NCBI GenBank assembly: GCA_017461565.1
Contig: JAFTXQ010000004.1
Span: 231,160-295,159, forward strand
Length of the DNA: 64,000 nucleotides
Direction: 5' to 3'
From: Oscillospiraceae bacterium
GTDB taxonomy: Bacteria > Bacillota > Clostridia > Oscillospirales > Ruminococcaceae
The notes below the pieces were generated by a model. The model made no database searches, was not told the origin of the DNA, and saw nothing but the letters and a program-made list of their open reading frames with translations. Position numbers and translations under genes: made by a program. The first letter of the stretch is position 1. Each line of letters opens with the position of its first letter. This document shows, one piece after another, positions 1 through 7,125 of this stretch.

Positions 1-1230
1 CCCGAGATCAAGGTGGTAGGTATCATCCGTCCTTGCGGAGACTCTCTTCTCAGCTCTACTGGACAGTCGGGCGGAATAGGCTACACCCATGCGCTGACAG
101 AATTTATGATAGACAGCGTAAACAAGAGTGATATCGTTATTCAGCAGAAGGATGAACCTCTTGTAGACGTGTTCACAGGCGTTGAGTTCCCTGTTGACGA
201 TCCTGATGCGACAGCTCTTGAAAAGATCACAGAATACATCAGCGAGCTTTCTGAGGAAGAAGCTGCCATGATGCTTACACAGCTTGGCGGTTACATGGGT
301 ACAGACGCAACGGTTCCTGCTGAGCCTGCTGCACCTGAGCAGAGTGCTCCAGAAATGCAGATACCCGATGAGATAATGTCTATGCTCACGCCTGACGAGC
401 TGATGGCACTCCAGACCATGACCGAGGATGAGCAGACAATGTTCCTTATGGGCAAGATGGCGGAGCTTGGTATGCTTCCATCTCAGGATGGTACTGCGGC
501 TCCTGAGGTGCCGGTAATGTCCTCCAAGGATATCCTTCTTCAGGCTATCGGCTCTGCTCCTGAGTCTCAGCTTGAGATGATGCTCAAATATCTGCCTTCC
601 ACAGACGCAACTTATGACGGAAATCTTGAGACCCTCGGAGTTGCGGAGCTTTCCGATCCCAGCGAGATCAAGATCTATGCGAAGGATTTCGAGTCCAAGG
701 AGTTCATAACCGACTTCATCAATAAGTATAACGAAAGAAAAACAGCGGAGGAAAAGCAGGAGGATATTATCAATTACACCGACTACGTTGGTCTTATGAT
801 CTCCTCTGTCAGCGATATTATCGATTCTATTTCTTATATCCTTATCGCATTTGTTGCAATATCGCTTGTTGTTTCCTCTATCATGATTGGAATAATCACC
901 TACATCTCTGTTCTTGAAAGAACTAAGGAGATCGGTATCCTGCGTGCTATCGGTGCTTCCAAGCGTGATATCTCCCGTGTGTTCAATGCAGAGACGCTCA
1001 TCGTAGGCTTTGCGGCGGGCGCTATCGGTATCATCGTTACGCTGGTACTGATTATACCGATCAATATTATAATAGAGGCTCTTACCGATATCGCCAATAT
1101 GGCGGCGCTGCCGTGGGTAGGTGCGGTTGTGCTGGTGGTCATCAGTATGGTGCTCACCCTTATCGCAGGCGTGTTCCCGTCAAGGATCGCTGCTAAGAAG
1201 GATCCTGTTGAGGCACTCAGATCTGAATAA
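1..1230 (+). CDS. ABC transporter permease, MacB/FtsX type (5'-truncated by window edge)
   Basis: The reading frame is open from base 1, so only the C-terminal 409 residues are present and the true start lies upstream. The end of the protein carries the usual FtsX-type permease core: one membrane helix (about 790-900), the cytoplasmic loop with ERTKEIGILRAIGAS that contacts the ATPase, two more helices, and a C-terminal PVEAL tail. Ahead of the first helix is an extracytoplasmic segment with an unusual acidic, Met-, Pro- and Ala-rich stretch (about 211-560). By family it should export or extract a peptide or lipid-linked substrate using an ATPase that is fused to it or encoded upstream. The substrate cannot be read from the sequence. 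A perfect hairpin terminator follows 70 bases downstream. Confidence 0.85.
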   Translation, partial: PEIKVVGIIRPCGDSLLSSTGQSGGIGYTHALTEFMIDSVNKSDIVIQQKDEPLVDVFTGVEFPVDDPDATALEKITEYISELSEEEAAMMLTQLGGYMGTDATVPAEPAAPEQSAPEMQIPDEIMSMLTPDELMALQTMTEDEQTMFLMGKMAELGMLPSQDGTAAPEVPVMSSKDILLQAIGSAPESQLEMMLKYLPSTDATYDGNLETLGVAELSDPSEIKIYAKDFESKEFITDFINKYNERKTAEEKQEDIINYTDYVGLMISSVSDIIDSISYILIAFVAISLVVSSIMIGIITYISVLERTKEIGILRAIGASKRDISRVFNAETLIVGFAAGAIGIIVTLVLIIPINIIIEALTDIANMAALPWVGAVVLVVISMVLTLIAGVFPSRIAAKKDPVEALRSE

Positions 1231-1299
1231 GACATTGTGTTTTGTTTGGTTTGCTTGACAGCCTGAAAGGCATTGAGCTGTTATGACCCTATAAGTGAA

Positions 1300-1341
1300 T
1301 ATGCACCTCAGAAGCTACTGACTTCTGAGGTGCATATTTTT
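1300..1341. terminator. Strong bidirectional terminator
   Basis: A 15-bp perfect stem (1300-1314 with 1322-1336) with a 7-base loop is followed by TTTTTG. The stem begins TATGCACC, preceded by an A-rich side. It lies between convergent genes, so it probably ends the permease transcript and the kinase operon. Confidence 0.9.
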
Positions 1342-1419
1342 GTGTATAGGATCGTCATTAAAAACAGGAATGAGTCCGTTTTGCATTGAACTCATTCCTG
1401 TTTGCATATCGTTTGGCTG

Positions 1420-2700
1420 TTATTCGGTGTATTCCTTTATCTCCAGCATTGCGCCGTTGATCGAAAGTCTTGTGCCTGTGAAAATAGGGGCTGCGGAATC
1501 GGGCGCTATCTGCTTTTCCTGTCCGTTAGGCAGAGTGCACTGCCATGTATCGGCGGTGTGGTTCTTGAGTCCCCATAGAGAGGGATTGAGCTTGTTGCGG
1601 ACCACCTCGGCAGTCGCTGCGAGGTCATCGTCGTATATCCTTGTGCCGTCACAGAGAAGCACACGGCTTTTGCCGTCGGTTAGGCACAGCGGCGGCGCGA
1701 AGTGGGTGCCGCAGGGGCAGATAAGCTTTCCGTCCTCGTCCTTTTCGTAGGACTGCACGAAGCTCTGTCCGCCGCATGGGCAGGCGCAGATGTCGCTGCG
1801 AAGTCTTATCAGCAGGTCGAGCCACTGCTTTTCGATAAGTCGCTTTTCGGGCTGATGGAGACCTGTTGTGAACGAGTAAGTAAACGCTTCACGGATGTAT
1901 TCGGGCATGATGCGCCAGAATTTGATTATGTTGTTGTGTACACCACGGACGGGACGGTTAGTAGCGTCCTCGGGGTCGTATACGAACATAGGCTCAAAGC
2001 CGTAGTGGCGACGTTCTGCCTCCTCGGTAAGGCACACGCTTTTCAGCACACGACTGCCCTCCAGCGGATCTCCACGAAGGAGCAGGCGAAATAGCAGCAC
2101 CGCAAGGGAATAACGGTCGGTGAGCTTATCGGGCGCCTTTTCTCCACGCACTATCTCGGGGGCCATATAGCCTGGCTTTCCGGCTATTCCCAGATGGTCG
2201 CCATAAGGGGCAATGTTATCGCAGTCGCATATCTTAACATCACCGTCAGTGGGGCGGATAAAGAAGCCGCCGTCGTTAAGATCCTGATAGCTCTTTCCGC
2301 TGTTGTGCAGCTCGCGGAACGCCATGGTTATACGGATCGCAGCATTTACGATGGAGTACAGTCCCGAAAATTTTACCCTTGCATTGAGGATATCCGAAAA
2401 GGGCTTGTAGTCAGATGGGATAAGCTCCATAAGAAAGCCGAAGCCGTCTCGTGTATCCTCGGTCAGCATCAGCGGCATAACAAAGCTGTTGTTTTCTATG
2501 CTGCATTCGGTAAGCGATGCAAGGTTCTCACGGAACAGCTCGGGACGCTTTAGCTTGTTTTTGAAATACATCTTAAGTGCGTATTCCTTATCTCGATATG
2601 CGGCACGGTAAACAGTGCCCTGCCCACCCGAGCCCAGGACTGCTTTTATATGGGCATATCCTCCCAGCTCCAGCGGGATGTTGTCACCGACTTTTATCAT
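1420..2700 (-). CDS. Serine/threonine protein kinase with C-terminal zinc ribbon (TerY-P-like)
   Basis: A 426-residue kinase-like protein. Visible motifs are the glycine loop GSGGQG (23-28), the ATP-binding Lys in ALKMY (K43), a catalytic loop SYQDLNDGG with Asp140, a CDCDN sequence where other kinases have DFG (158-162), and MAPEIV (APE motif, 179-184). The Mg-binding Asn expected five residues after Asp140 is Gly145. After the kinase domain come a two-knuckle zinc ribbon (CPC and CPC pairs, about 303-330) and a C-terminal region weakly resembling an FHA fold. This layout matches kinases of the TerY phosphorylation triad, but that assignment is from memory of the family. The ATG at 2700 overlaps the stop of the upstream gene (ATGA), which implies translational coupling; a longer upstream start would read through that gene. 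Confidence 0.8.
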   Translation of the reverse strand: MIKVGDNIPLELGGYAHIKAVLGSGGQGTVYRAAYRDKEYALKMYFKNKLKRPELFRENLASLTECSIENNSFVMPLMLTEDTRDGFGFLMELIPSDYKPFSDILNARVKFSGLYSIVNAAIRITMAFRELHNSGKSYQDLNDGGFFIRPTDGDVKICDCDNIAPYGDHLGIAGKPGYMAPEIVRGEKAPDKLTDRYSLAVLLFRLLLRGDPLEGSRVLKSVCLTEEAERRHYGFEPMFVYDPEDATNRPVRGVHNNIIKFWRIMPEYIREAFTYSFTTGLHQPEKRLIEKQWLDLLIRLRSDICACPCGGQSFVQSYEKDEDGKLICPCGTHFAPPLCLTDGKSRVLLCDGTRIYDDDLAATAEVVRNKLNPSLWGLKNHTADTWQCTLPNGQEKQIAPDSAAPIFTGTRLSINGAMLEIKEYTE

Positions 2701-3053
2701 CAGAAGCCGCCTCCGGTGATGGAGTCGAATTTCTCTTCGGCAGCGGTTTCTGCGGAGTTTCCGCACCACTCGCAGACAGTTTCGCTCTCGCCGTTCCAGC
2801 AGGTAGTTTTGCCGCAGTCCGCACACTGGAAGAAGCCCTTTGCTCCGCAGTAAGGGCAGGTCGGATACTCGGTAGTGACATAGATGTTTCCGCTTATTTT
2901 GGTATCACCGAACTTTTCACGCTCAGCCGTACCCTCCGACACCTTGAATGCCCATGTTGCATACCATGCACCGTCGTCACGCTGCTCGGTACGGATGCCG
3001 AAGAGCTTGTGCTCCTGTCTGCATTTTGTGAGAATAACTGCTGCTGTTAACAT
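2700..3053 (-). CDS. Small zinc-binding protein, TerY-C-like
   Basis: A 117-residue protein whose C-terminal half carries seven cysteines in ribbon pairs: CPYC (66/69), CADC (77/80), C85 and CEWC (94/97). The N-terminal half is predicted beta-rich and starts MLTAAVILTKCRQEHKLFG. The pattern resembles the metal-binding domain usually fused to, or encoded beside, TerY-type VWA proteins; here it stands alone. A GGAGG ribosome binding site precedes the ATG. It lies 25 bases after the Sel1 gene and overlaps the kinase start by four bases, so the three genes should be one operon. A role as scaffold or substrate adaptor of the kinase is inference. Confidence 0.75.
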   Translation of the reverse strand: MLTAAVILTKCRQEHKLFGIRTEQRDDGAWYATWAFKVSEGTAEREKFGDTKISGNIYVTTEYPTCPYCGAKGFFQCADCGKTTCWNGESETVCEWCGNSAETAAEEKFDSITGGGF

Positions 3054-3078
3054 TGTGCTACCTCCGTTTTATTGTTGT

Positions 3079-4356
3079 TTATTTCATTTTTTCGAGGATC
3101 TTTGCTGCCTCGGCATGACCGTTTTCTGCTGCAAGGCGGAAATAACGCTGTGCCTCATCTCGGTTTTTCTCGACATAAACGCCTTTCAGATACATTATGC
3201 CGAGATTGTATTGTGCTATATCCATGTTCTGTTCTGCTGCACGTGTGAACCATGCAAAGGCGGCCGCAGGATTTTTTGCCGTTCCGCTGCCGAGATACAG
3301 ACACTTTCCGTAGCTGCACTGTGCACGTGCGTGGCCCATTTCCGCAGCACGCTTATAGAACATTGCTGCGCCTTCATAGTCGTGCTCGGAGAGGCAGCGG
3401 CGAGCTGACTGATACAGTTCCTCGCCGTCGTCGGAAAGCGGCTGTGGTGTTTCAGTGCGCTCTTCCACATACTGCTCGGGTATTATTCCACTGCGCCATT
3501 TGGCTGCGATATCAGGATTTTTTGATACATACACGCCGTTCTCATAACACAGGGCGATAACGTTTATGGCGTCATCATATCCTGCCCTTGCAGCGTCCAT
3601 GAACCAGTTGAAGGCTGCCTCCTCGTTTCTTTCGCAGAAAATGCCCTCTGCAAGGAATTGTGCGGTCATATACTGTGCGGCAGGGACGCCGTTTTCTGCT
3701 CCACGCAGGAACCATTCCCATGCCTGCTCAACATCCTGTGCTCCGCCTCGTCCTTCAAGGCGATAAAAGCCGACATAATACTGAGCCTCGCCGCAGTCCT
3801 GCAGTGCCGACTGCTGGAACCAGTATATTGCACGGTCATAATCCTTTATTCTGTCGAAATGGCGACCAAGGCTGTATTGTTCTGCGGCGTCCGTGATGTT
3901 CTTCTTGCTCTCGGTGACTGAAACGGGTGTTTCGGCAGGGTGCTTGAACGCTATCTCGCAGCCTAGCGCCTGTCCTATCGCCTCCACTGCGTCAGCGGCG
4001 CTTTTGCCTTTAAGACCTACGTCGTCACGAAGTGATCTTACGCATCTGGCTGCCGCAGCGCAACGCACCTCGAAAGGCTTTCCGCACACTCCTGCCAGTT
4101 TTCTGGCACAGCCATCGTAAAGGGCGACATAGACAAGTCGCCGCACGGCGGTCTCTTTAGGGAACAGATCGGCTATCAGTGCGTCTGTCTTACGGCGATC
4201 CATGAGGACATCCTTGCCGAAACGCTGCACGATATAGCTCACTATGCCGCCGATATCACGTATCGGATCGCCCTCGGGTGTATGGACTGTCTTGCAAAAT
4301 CCGCAGTGATCCTGCATATCAAAGTCGAACTCACGACCGCATCTTCCGCACTGCAT
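3079..4356 (-). CDS. Zinc-ribbon protein with Sel1-like repeats
   Basis: A 425-residue protein with an N-terminal zinc ribbon (Cys 3, 6, 18, 21), an alpha-helical middle domain (about 30-140) that I do not recognise, and then six or seven Sel1/TPR-like helical repeats to the end, e.g. AAFAWFTRAAEQNMDIAQYN. Sel1 repeats normally form protein-binding superhelices. The ATG at 4356 is chosen because AGGAG sits seven bases upstream; an earlier TTG at 4380 lacks that. It is the first gene of the kinase operon, and a near-consensus promoter lies just upstream. A scaffold role for the downstream kinase is plausible but inferred from position only. Confidence 0.8.
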   Translation of the reverse strand: MQCGRCGREFDFDMQDHCGFCKTVHTPEGDPIRDIGGIVSYIVQRFGKDVLMDRRKTDALIADLFPKETAVRRLVYVALYDGCARKLAGVCGKPFEVRCAAAARCVRSLRDDVGLKGKSAADAVEAIGQALGCEIAFKHPAETPVSVTESKKNITDAAEQYSLGRHFDRIKDYDRAIYWFQQSALQDCGEAQYYVGFYRLEGRGGAQDVEQAWEWFLRGAENGVPAAQYMTAQFLAEGIFCERNEEAAFNWFMDAARAGYDDAINVIALCYENGVYVSKNPDIAAKWRSGIIPEQYVEERTETPQPLSDDGEELYQSARRCLSEHDYEGAAMFYKRAAEMGHARAQCSYGKCLYLGSGTAKNPAAAFAWFTRAAEQNMDIAQYNLGIMYLKGVYVEKNRDEAQRYFRLAAENGHAEAAKILEKMK

Positions 4357-4400
4357 ACGCCTGCTCCTTTCTGTCTGCAATTGTACTTATAATTATTTAT

Positions 4401-4429
4401 ATTTTATCACAAACGCAGATATATGTCAA
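4401..4429 (-). promoter_or_regulatory. Sigma-A promoter of the Sel1-kinase operon
   Basis: On the minus strand TTGACA (4429-4424), 17-base spacer, TAAAAT (4406-4401). Transcription would start about 4394, some 38 bases before the ATG at 4356. Confidence 0.8.
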
Positions 4430-4475
4430 TCGAAAGAGTATTTGAATTTATTTTTAAGTTTTTTTAAAAAAGCTC

Positions 4476-4504
4476 TTGACAAAGCGGATATCCTGTGATA
4501 TAAT
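4476..4504 (+). promoter_or_regulatory. Promoter of tRNA-Pro
   Basis: Perfect TTGACA and TATAAT hexamers with a 17-base spacer, preceded by T/A tracts (4451-4470) that may act as an UP element. The predicted start is about 10 bases before the tRNA. Confidence 0.9.
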
Positions 4505-4520
4505 TATATGCGTTAGATAT

Positions 4521-4597
4521 CTGGGTGTGGCGCAGATTGGTAGCGCGCTACCTTGGGGTGGTAGAGGCCGCAGGTTCAAATCCTGTCACTCAGACCA
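4521..4597 (+). tRNA. tRNA-Pro (anticodon GGG)
   Basis: A full cloverleaf: acceptor CTGGGTG pairs with CACTCAG (one G-U), D arm GCGC/GCGC, anticodon stem CTACC/GGTAG with loop TTGGGGT giving anticodon GGG, and T arm CAGG/CCTG with loop TTCAAAT. Discriminator A and an encoded CCA end it. It reads CCC and CCU proline codons. It is a single-gene transcript with its own promoter and terminator. Confidence 0.95.
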
Positions 4598-4605
4598 AAC
4601 AGAAA

Positions 4606-4636
4606 ACCGCTTAGCTAAATGGCTAGGCGGTCTTTT
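4606..4636 (+). terminator. Terminator of tRNA-Pro
   Basis: Stem ACCGCTTAGC (4606-4615) with GCTAGGCGGT (4622-4631), one G-U, loop of six, followed by CTTTTTG. Confidence 0.9.
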
Positions 4637-4639
4637 TGT

Positions 4640-4890
4640 TTTATAAGCGGATATTATTGAAAAGCGGCAAGAGTGTGCTATAGTTGGATGTGATGGTGGC
4701 ATTTGAAGTGTTTTGCCATATCTGTACTGTATTCGTATATCTTTGCGGATCATGAATCGTGCGCAGGCGGGAATGACAGCGGTTTTTCTTTGGTATATCC
4801 GCAGGGTGGATACTTGCAAAGTAAAAATCACGTTATTTGTGTGGTTGCATCAAAGCAGCACACAGATAACATCTTACGCAAAGCACTGTA
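4640..4890. other. Intergenic, no gene seen
   Basis: About 250 bases after the tRNA terminator. Short open frames are present, but none has a ribosome binding site or recognisable product. I see nothing else here before the GH42 promoter region. Confidence 0.6.
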
Positions 4891-4892
4891 TT

Positions 4893-4929
4893 TCATGATT
4901 TTACTGAATAATTGACATATCATGATTTT
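4893..4929 (+). repeat. Direct repeats flanking the GH42 promoter -35
   Basis: TCATGATTTT occurs at 4893-4902 and again at 4920-4929, 27 bases start to start. The first copy is upstream of the -35 hexamer and the second lies in the -35/-10 spacer, a placement typical of an operator pair. The cognate regulator is unknown. Confidence 0.5.
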
Positions 4930-4940
4930 GAATATATAAT
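4912..4940 (+). promoter_or_regulatory. Promoter of the GH42 gene
   Basis: Perfect TTGACA (4912-4917), 17-base spacer, TATAAT (4935-4940). The start near 4947 leaves a leader of about 115 bases before the ATG. Confidence 0.85.
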
Positions 4941-5061
4941 AAAAATGTTACTGATGATAACAGCACGATGAAATGCTGCTGTTGTATTTATATGTCGCAA
5001 GGAGCATAGTAGGTAACCGGTGAATAAGATCAGCTGCTTGTAACAGACAAAAGGAGATTTT

Positions 5062-7011
5062 ATGAGGATAGGTGTTGATTATTATCCCGAAGCGTGGGAT
5101 CGTTCTCTCTGGGAAGCCGATGCAGACCTTATGCAGCAGACAGGTGTTGAGGTGGTCCGTCTTGCCGAGTTTGCATGGTGCAGGCTGGAGCCTGAAGAGG
5201 GTGTGTTTGATTTCGGATGGCTTGACGAGATCATCGGAATGCTTGCGGAGCGTGGTATCAGGATAGTGCTGTGCACTCCCACGAATTGTCCGCCGATGTG
5301 GTTTTATGAGAAATATCCTGATGCTGTGCAGACAGAAAAGGACGGACATAAGACCCGCAAGGGAATACGTGGACACAGATGTATCAATAATGCTGATTTC
5401 CTGCGGTATGCAGAGCGTATCATAGAAACTATGACTAAGCGATATGCCGATAATAAAGCGGTGATAGCATGGCAGATAGATAACGAGCTTGAAGCTAATT
5501 TCTGCTTCTGCGATACCTGCATAGGAAAATATCGTAGCTGGATGAAAAATAAGTATTCCACCATTGAAGCGGTGAACAAGGCTTACGGTAATGTAATGTG
5601 GAGCGGCGAATACTCCTCCTGGGAGCAGATAGATCCACCGTTCGGTAGTTATCCAGATGCATGGCTTAATCCTTCGCTTATGCTGGACTTCAACCGTTAT
5701 GCCTCCGACAGCGTTGTGGAACACATCAACTGGCAGGCGGAGCTTATCAGAAAAAACTGCCCCGACACCGGGATAACCACAAATGTGTGGTTTTGTCGTA
5801 ATATGCCGAATTTCTACGATGAGTTCAAGGGGCTGGATTTCATATCCTATGACAATTACCCTGTTACAAGGCTGCCTGACAATCCTGAGGAGTGCTATTC
5901 GCACGCATTTCATCTCGACCTTATGCGAGGTGTAAAGCGCAGCAGGTTCTGGATAATGGAGCAGCTAAGCGGCGGCCTCGGCTGCTGGGCACCTATGGGA
6001 AGAACACCCTCTCCGGGGATGATAAAGGGTTACTCGCTGCAGGCATTTGCTCATGGCGCTGATACTGTGGTGCATTTCAGGTGGAGAACAGCAGCAGGCG
6101 GTGCAGAAATGCACTGGCACGGTCTTATCGATCACTCTAATGTTCCGGGCAGACGCTTTGAGGAGTTCGCTGAGCTTTGCGAAGAGGCAAAGACACTGAA
6201 AGCGGTATGCAATACCGAAATAAGATCCGACATAGCCATACTTTACTCGCCTGAGGATGAATATGCTTTTAAGATACAGCCTCAGACAAATGGAATGTAT
6301 TATATGGAGCAGCCTATGATGCTGCATTCCGCTTTCGTGAAGTGCGGTCTGAATGTGGATGTTATCAGCCAGCTGGAGGATGTTTCAGGGTATAAGGTGG
6401 TTGTTGCTCCGGAAATGTACATTACATACGATGCGGTTGCCAAGAAGCTTGAAAGGTTTGTAAAAAACGGGGGTACAGTCATCCTCACTAATCGCAGCGG
6501 TGTAAAGGATGAGTACAACAAGTGCATCATGCAGCAGCTGCCTGCTGCCTACCGTAGCCTTGTTGGTGCGTATGTCGAGGAATATGATCCTATTGGTTAT
6601 GACTCTGCTGATATCAGGCTAACAGACGGCAGCGTGTATAAATGCCGCCGGTGGTGCGATGTTATTCATCCTGAAACGGCAGACGTTCTGGCTGTGTATG
6701 ACAGCGAGTTCTACAAGGGCAAGGCTGCGATCACCAGAAACCGTTATGGCGGGGGAAACGCTTATTATATCGGCACAGTCTGTGAACAGAGTTTGTACAA
6801 TAAACTGGCGAGGGATATTCTGAATGAAGCACAAATTGCGTTTGTTGAGGGGCTTCCCGACAATGTAGAGATCACTACCAGGACAAACGAAACTATGAAC
6901 GTGCGCTTTATATTCAATAACACAAACAGGGAGCAACATTTCTGCATCGGCGATGAAGACATATCTCTGGCACCGTTTGAGATGAAGACAGATAAGAGCA
7001 TCAGAGAATAA
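5062..7011 (+). CDS. Beta-galactosidase, glycoside hydrolase family 42
   Basis: A 649-residue GH42 enzyme hydrolysing terminal beta-galactosyl bonds. The (beta/alpha)8 barrel occupies roughly residues 1-390, with acid/base Glu142 in WQIDNELE and nucleophile Glu300 in IMEQLSGG. The family zinc site is visible as Cys107 plus CFCDTC (148, 150, 153). A trimerisation (flavodoxin-like) domain and a small C-terminal beta domain follow. There is no signal peptide, so it acts in the cytoplasm on imported galacto-oligosaccharides. AAGGAG precedes the ATG. It has its own promoter and faces the GH43/solute-binding operon, whose end lies 114 bases downstream across a hairpin. Confidence 0.93.
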   Translation: MRIGVDYYPEAWDRSLWEADADLMQQTGVEVVRLAEFAWCRLEPEEGVFDFGWLDEIIGMLAERGIRIVLCTPTNCPPMWFYEKYPDAVQTEKDGHKTRKGIRGHRCINNADFLRYAERIIETMTKRYADNKAVIAWQIDNELEANFCFCDTCIGKYRSWMKNKYSTIEAVNKAYGNVMWSGEYSSWEQIDPPFGSYPDAWLNPSLMLDFNRYASDSVVEHINWQAELIRKNCPDTGITTNVWFCRNMPNFYDEFKGLDFISYDNYPVTRLPDNPEECYSHAFHLDLMRGVKRSRFWIMEQLSGGLGCWAPMGRTPSPGMIKGYSLQAFAHGADTVVHFRWRTAAGGAEMHWHGLIDHSNVPGRRFEEFAELCEEAKTLKAVCNTEIRSDIAILYSPEDEYAFKIQPQTNGMYYMEQPMMLHSAFVKCGLNVDVISQLEDVSGYKVVVAPEMYITYDAVAKKLERFVKNGGTVILTNRSGVKDEYNKCIMQQLPAAYRSLVGAYVEEYDPIGYDSADIRLTDGSVYKCRRWCDVIHPETADVLAVYDSEFYKGKAAITRNRYGGGNAYYIGTVCEQSLYNKLARDILNEAQIAFVEGLPDNVEITTRTNETMNVRFIFNNTNREQHFCIGDEDISLAPFEMKTDKSIRE

Positions 7012-7065
7012 CAGAGAGCAGTCTCGGCGGTATGGATACACCTGTTTTTTGATTTATAAAAGTTA

Positions 7066-7091
7066 TGCCCGCAGACTTAAGCCTGCGGGCA
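7066..7091. terminator. Terminator between convergent GH42 and solute-binding genes
   Basis: Perfect stem TGCCCGCAG (7066-7074) with CTGCGGGCA (7083-7091), loop of eight. The T tail is better on the minus strand (TAACTTTTAT) than on the plus strand. Confidence 0.7.
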
Positions 7092-7125
7092 GTTGTTATG
7101 TAGTTTTGTGTGGTCGAAATATTTG

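Noticed and set aside
4703-4915. 70-codon frame between tRNA-Pro and GH42
   Set aside because: No ribosome binding site, no recognisable product, and it runs across the GH42 promoter region.
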